A stretch of DNA of 64,000 nt, taken from positions 434,001 to 498,000 of the forward strand of contig NZ_JACDZE010000001.1 of NCBI RefSeq assembly GCF_014042165.1, written 5' to 3'. Position numbers and translations under genes: made by a program. The notes under the pieces are model-generated. The model searched no databases, was not told where the DNA came from, and saw only the letters and a list, made by a program, of their open reading frames with translations. The DNA comes from Moheibacter lacus (lineage in GTDB: Bacteria; Bacteroidota; Bacteroidia; Flavobacteriales; Weeksellaceae). Shown here in pieces: positions 61,980-64,000 of this stretch (position 1 is its first letter; each line of letters begins with the position of its first letter).

Positions 61980-62731
61980 ACATTTTTAATCGCTTGTAAA
62001 ATCTCAATATTTTTTACAATGTCTTGACTTTCACAACTTCGTAAATCGGAAATGGTTTTGGAAGAAATCAATTTAGGATGTAGAATTTGCGTCGCCACTT
62101 TTGCCGTGGCATAATCCACGATATCGATGACCGATTCCCGTAAGAATTTGGGCGTATTGGAATGGATGACCGCCGTAGTCCAGGATGCTTCTCTGGCTCT
62201 GGAGATAGCAAAATCAAGGACAGCATTGTCTTTTCCATTGGAAATTTTATCCAAAAGATCAATCGGATAAAAAATTTCATTTAGTTTTTCCTGCACATTT
62301 TGATTGATGGAAGCAATGACCGAATTGATTTTCACAAAATCTTTTTTAAGCGGATTGATTTTCCGATAAGGCATCACCGCTGCCGCAGAAATCCCCAAAT
62401 CCAAATTGATATGCGCATTCATCCCCAAAAATATATGGTGGAGAATCAATAGTTTATCATTTTTAGCTGCTTCAAAAGTCAAGTACCATGAATGCGTACA
62501 TTTTTTACCTTTTTGGTAAGCGCCCCAAGCATCAATATACCGTAATGCGAAATCCACATCCATACGAACCATCCGCGGATTATCCTCAAATTTTTTCAAT
62601 TCTATATTTCGCAGGACTTGTGCTGTAGTAGCACGATATGTGCAGGCAAAATAGCCAAGCGGACTTTTATTTTCTTTGCTCCAAAGAATGATTTCATCTA
62701 GTTTTATTAGTACTTCTTCGATTGTTTTCAT
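61976..62731 (-). CDS. DUF5995 family protein
   Basis: 251 aa, mainly helical, no signal peptide. The DUF5995 look is clear: SPLGYFACTYRATTAQVLRN, then FEDNPRMVRMDVDFALRYID, then HHIFLGMNAHINLDLGISAA with the conserved His/Asn residues. Function unknown. It is divergent from the epimerase gene and overlaps the CxxC gene tail to tail. Confidence 0.78.
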   Translation of the reverse strand: MKTIEEVLIKLDEIILWSKENKSPLGYFACTYRATTAQVLRNIELKKFEDNPRMVRMDVDFALRYIDAWGAYQKGKKCTHSWYLTFEAAKNDKLLILHHIFLGMNAHINLDLGISAAAVMPYRKINPLKKDFVKINSVIASINQNVQEKLNEIFYPIDLLDKISNGKDNAVLDFAISRAREASWTTAVIHSNTPKFLRESVIDIVDYATAKVATQILHPKLISSKTISDLRSCESQDIVKNIEILQAIKNV

Positions 62732-62851
62732 GGAATTTTTTATTGGTTGAGTGTTGAAATTTACTTCTTTTTCAGTTCAAACTTATGTTTGTCCACAAAA
62801 TTTCTAATTTCTAACATCTTCTTTCTAAAATCTAAACTTTATCTTCGCAAA

Positions 62852-63847
62852 ATGGTTTTTGTAACGGGAGCTACAGGTCTGATCGGAAGTTTTTTATTGC
62901 TCGAATTGTCCAAAAAAGGAAAACAAATTCGGGCGATGAAACGCAAAAATTCCGATTTAGAAGCGGTAAAAAATTTGTTTTTGGAATTTTCCGATTTGGA
63001 AAGTTTTCAGAAAATTGATTGGGTTGAAAGCGATTTGTTGGACATTCCAGATTTGGAAAAGCATTTCGATGGAGTGGAAACGATTTATCATGCTGCAGCT
63101 TCTGTCGGATTTGACGATCGGTCCAGAAAACAAATCCATGAAATCAATGTCAAAGGAACAGAAAATCTGGTCAATCTCGCAATAGCCAAAACAATTCCCA
63201 ATTTCGTCTATATCAGCTCGATTGCCGTTCTAGATGAAATACCGGGAGAAAAAATCATCACTGAAAAATCAAAATTTGATGCAGAGCGCATTCATTCTGA
63301 ATATGCCATTTCAAAAAAGAAAGGTGAAATGAATGTTTGGCGTGGATCACAAGAAGGTTTAAAAGTGCTTGTGGTTCATCCTTCCGTGGTCATCGGAAGT
63401 CTGGATGGAAATCGCGCAAGTGAAAGATTGTTCCAATTAGCCGGAAAGAAAAAAGCCTTTGCAACTGCAGGTTTGACGGGATATGTGGATGTAAGAGATG
63501 TGGCTTTTGCGATGGTGGAATTGGTCGAAAAAAACAAATGGAATGAAGCTTTTATTCTAAACTCGGGTGATGAAAGTTTTTTAAATGTATTCAATCATTT
63601 GCGGAAAGCTAAAAATTTAGGCGAAGCCAAATTGGTCTCAAAAGGAAAATTAAAATTGGCCAAATTTTTATCCCAAATCAGCCGGATTTTCGGTGGACCC
63701 TACATGAGCCAAGCCAGTTATCATGCTTTGACCGGAAATGTCGTCTACTCCAATGAAAAAATCAAAAAAGAAATCGGGATGGAATTCATTCCCATTGAAG
63801 AAGCTTTGGATTTTCATGCCAAACGTTATGAGAAATTCAAATCATAA
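62852..63847 (+). CDS. NAD-dependent epimerase/dehydratase (extended SDR)
   Basis: 331 aa. The Rossmann motif is VTGATGLIGSFLL at the N-terminus and the active-site pair is in SEYAISKKKGEMNV (YxxxK), with VYISSIAVL supplying the Ser. It resembles the 3-beta-HSD/flavonol-reductase-like group of extended SDRs; the substrate is unknown. The ATG at 62852 is used because the nucleotide-binding motif starts immediately after it; upstream codons are low-complexity. A variant -7 box (TATCTTCG, 62840-62847) ends 4 nt before the ATG. Confidence 0.88.
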   Translation: MVFVTGATGLIGSFLLLELSKKGKQIRAMKRKNSDLEAVKNLFLEFSDLESFQKIDWVESDLLDIPDLEKHFDGVETIYHAAASVGFDDRSRKQIHEINVKGTENLVNLAIAKTIPNFVYISSIAVLDEIPGEKIITEKSKFDAERIHSEYAISKKKGEMNVWRGSQEGLKVLVVHPSVVIGSLDGNRASERLFQLAGKKKAFATAGLTGYVDVRDVAFAMVELVEKNKWNEAFILNSGDESFLNVFNHLRKAKNLGEAKLVSKGKLKLAKFLSQISRIFGGPYMSQASYHALTGNVVYSNEKIKKEIGMEFIPIEEALDFHAKRYEKFKS

Positions 63848-64000
63848 TGGTTCAATCCTACTCATTTCTTAGTGGACTTCGTGATTTCTTTGTGCATCTT
63901 TGTGGTAAATATTTATTGAAATCAAATCTGAATAAGAAACCACAATGTTCACTAAGCTCAGATAATTCGGAATTTACAACGAACACCAAGAAATTAAATT
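63848..64000. other. intergenic tail at the window end
   Basis: 153 nt with no gene, hairpin terminator or RNA that I can support. Confidence 0.4.

Noticed and set aside
1-64000. CRISPR array, tRNA or rRNA gene
   Set aside because: No run of identical spaced repeats and no cloverleaf or rRNA-like sequence was recognised on reading; this was by eye, without a covariance or tRNA search.

Overview
The window is about 64 kb of low-GC chromosomal DNA from a member of the Bacteroidota, most likely the order Flavobacteriales. The support is: Bacteroidota-type -7 promoter boxes (TAnnTTTG) in front of many genes, three secreted proteins with type IX secretion (T9SS) C-terminal sorting domains plus a DUF5103/T9SS plug-type protein, a TonB-dependent receptor with a carboxypeptidase-regulatory-like N-terminus, a ribonucleotide reductase whose small subunit matches the flavobacterial class Id type, a two-motif DnaJ zinc finger, and a 6S-like RNA between zapA and rny. 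Most of the window is ordinary housekeeping DNA. I see no tRNA, rRNA, CRISPR array, prophage or intact insertion sequence.

Layout. 1-3.7 kb: 3' end of an E1 2-oxoacid dehydrogenase gene, a repeat-like intergenic block, a CDF metal exporter, P5C dehydrogenase, and a decayed 3' fragment of an asparaginase-like gene. 3.7-4.9 kb: an Rrf2 regulator and an NAD(P)-binding oxidoreductase that share a 19-bp inverted-repeat operator. 5-9 kb: a TonB-dependent receptor and an M23 peptidase lipoprotein. 9.2-11.6 kb: coiled-coil protein, zapA, 6S RNA, rny. 12-14.7 kb: nrdB-nrdA. 14.8-19.1 kb: two lipoproteins, cysteine desulfurase, CvpA, acyl-CoA dehydrogenase. 19.1-20.8 kb, minus strand: a PIN/DUF6364 toxin-antitoxin pair with a perfect 24-bp palindrome, a lipoprotein and a DinB-like protein. 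20.8-25.7 kb: a Crp/Fnr regulator followed by a co-oriented set that looks like a redox or electrophile stress cluster (unknown 116-aa protein, two pirins, DUF4377/META lipoprotein, NADPH:FMN reductase-like flavoprotein, OsmC). A REP-like stem-loop element lies between the two pirins.

26-34 kb: small GNAT, T9SS-secreted LRR protein, T9SS plug-type protein, grpE-dnaJ, Tat-exported amine oxidase. 34.3-37.8 kb: a small secreted protein, a haem-binding (CxxCH) protein and a P-type ATPase with an unusual M4 motif, probably a metal-handling locus, followed by a VOC-family pseudogene. 38.3-45.7 kb: menB ... menA (menaquinone synthesis), with a TPM lipoprotein, an MFS carrier and a ParD/ParE toxin-antitoxin module between them, and a T9SS-secreted FG-GAP protein inserted between menA and an MBL-fold hydrolase. 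45.8-51.4 kb: a PNGase F-like secreted glycosidase, M3 peptidase, VWA lipoprotein. 51.5-53 kb: an accessory AAA/DUF4143 ATPase preceded by four 23-bp-spaced iterons that run into its promoter. 53-64 kb: metG, GNAT, GT39 glycosyltransferase, a 37-aa membrane ORF, AEC transporter, der, a GlcD-like oxidase, a CxxC protein, a DUF5995 protein and an NAD-dependent epimerase.

No clearly new multi-gene system stands out. The best leads are the iteron-controlled DUF4143 ATPase, the haem/metal locus, the putative Crp/Fnr-pirin stress cluster, the PNGase F-like enzyme, and the recurring placement of -7 boxes only 4-5 nt before start codons, which suggests leaderless mRNAs.
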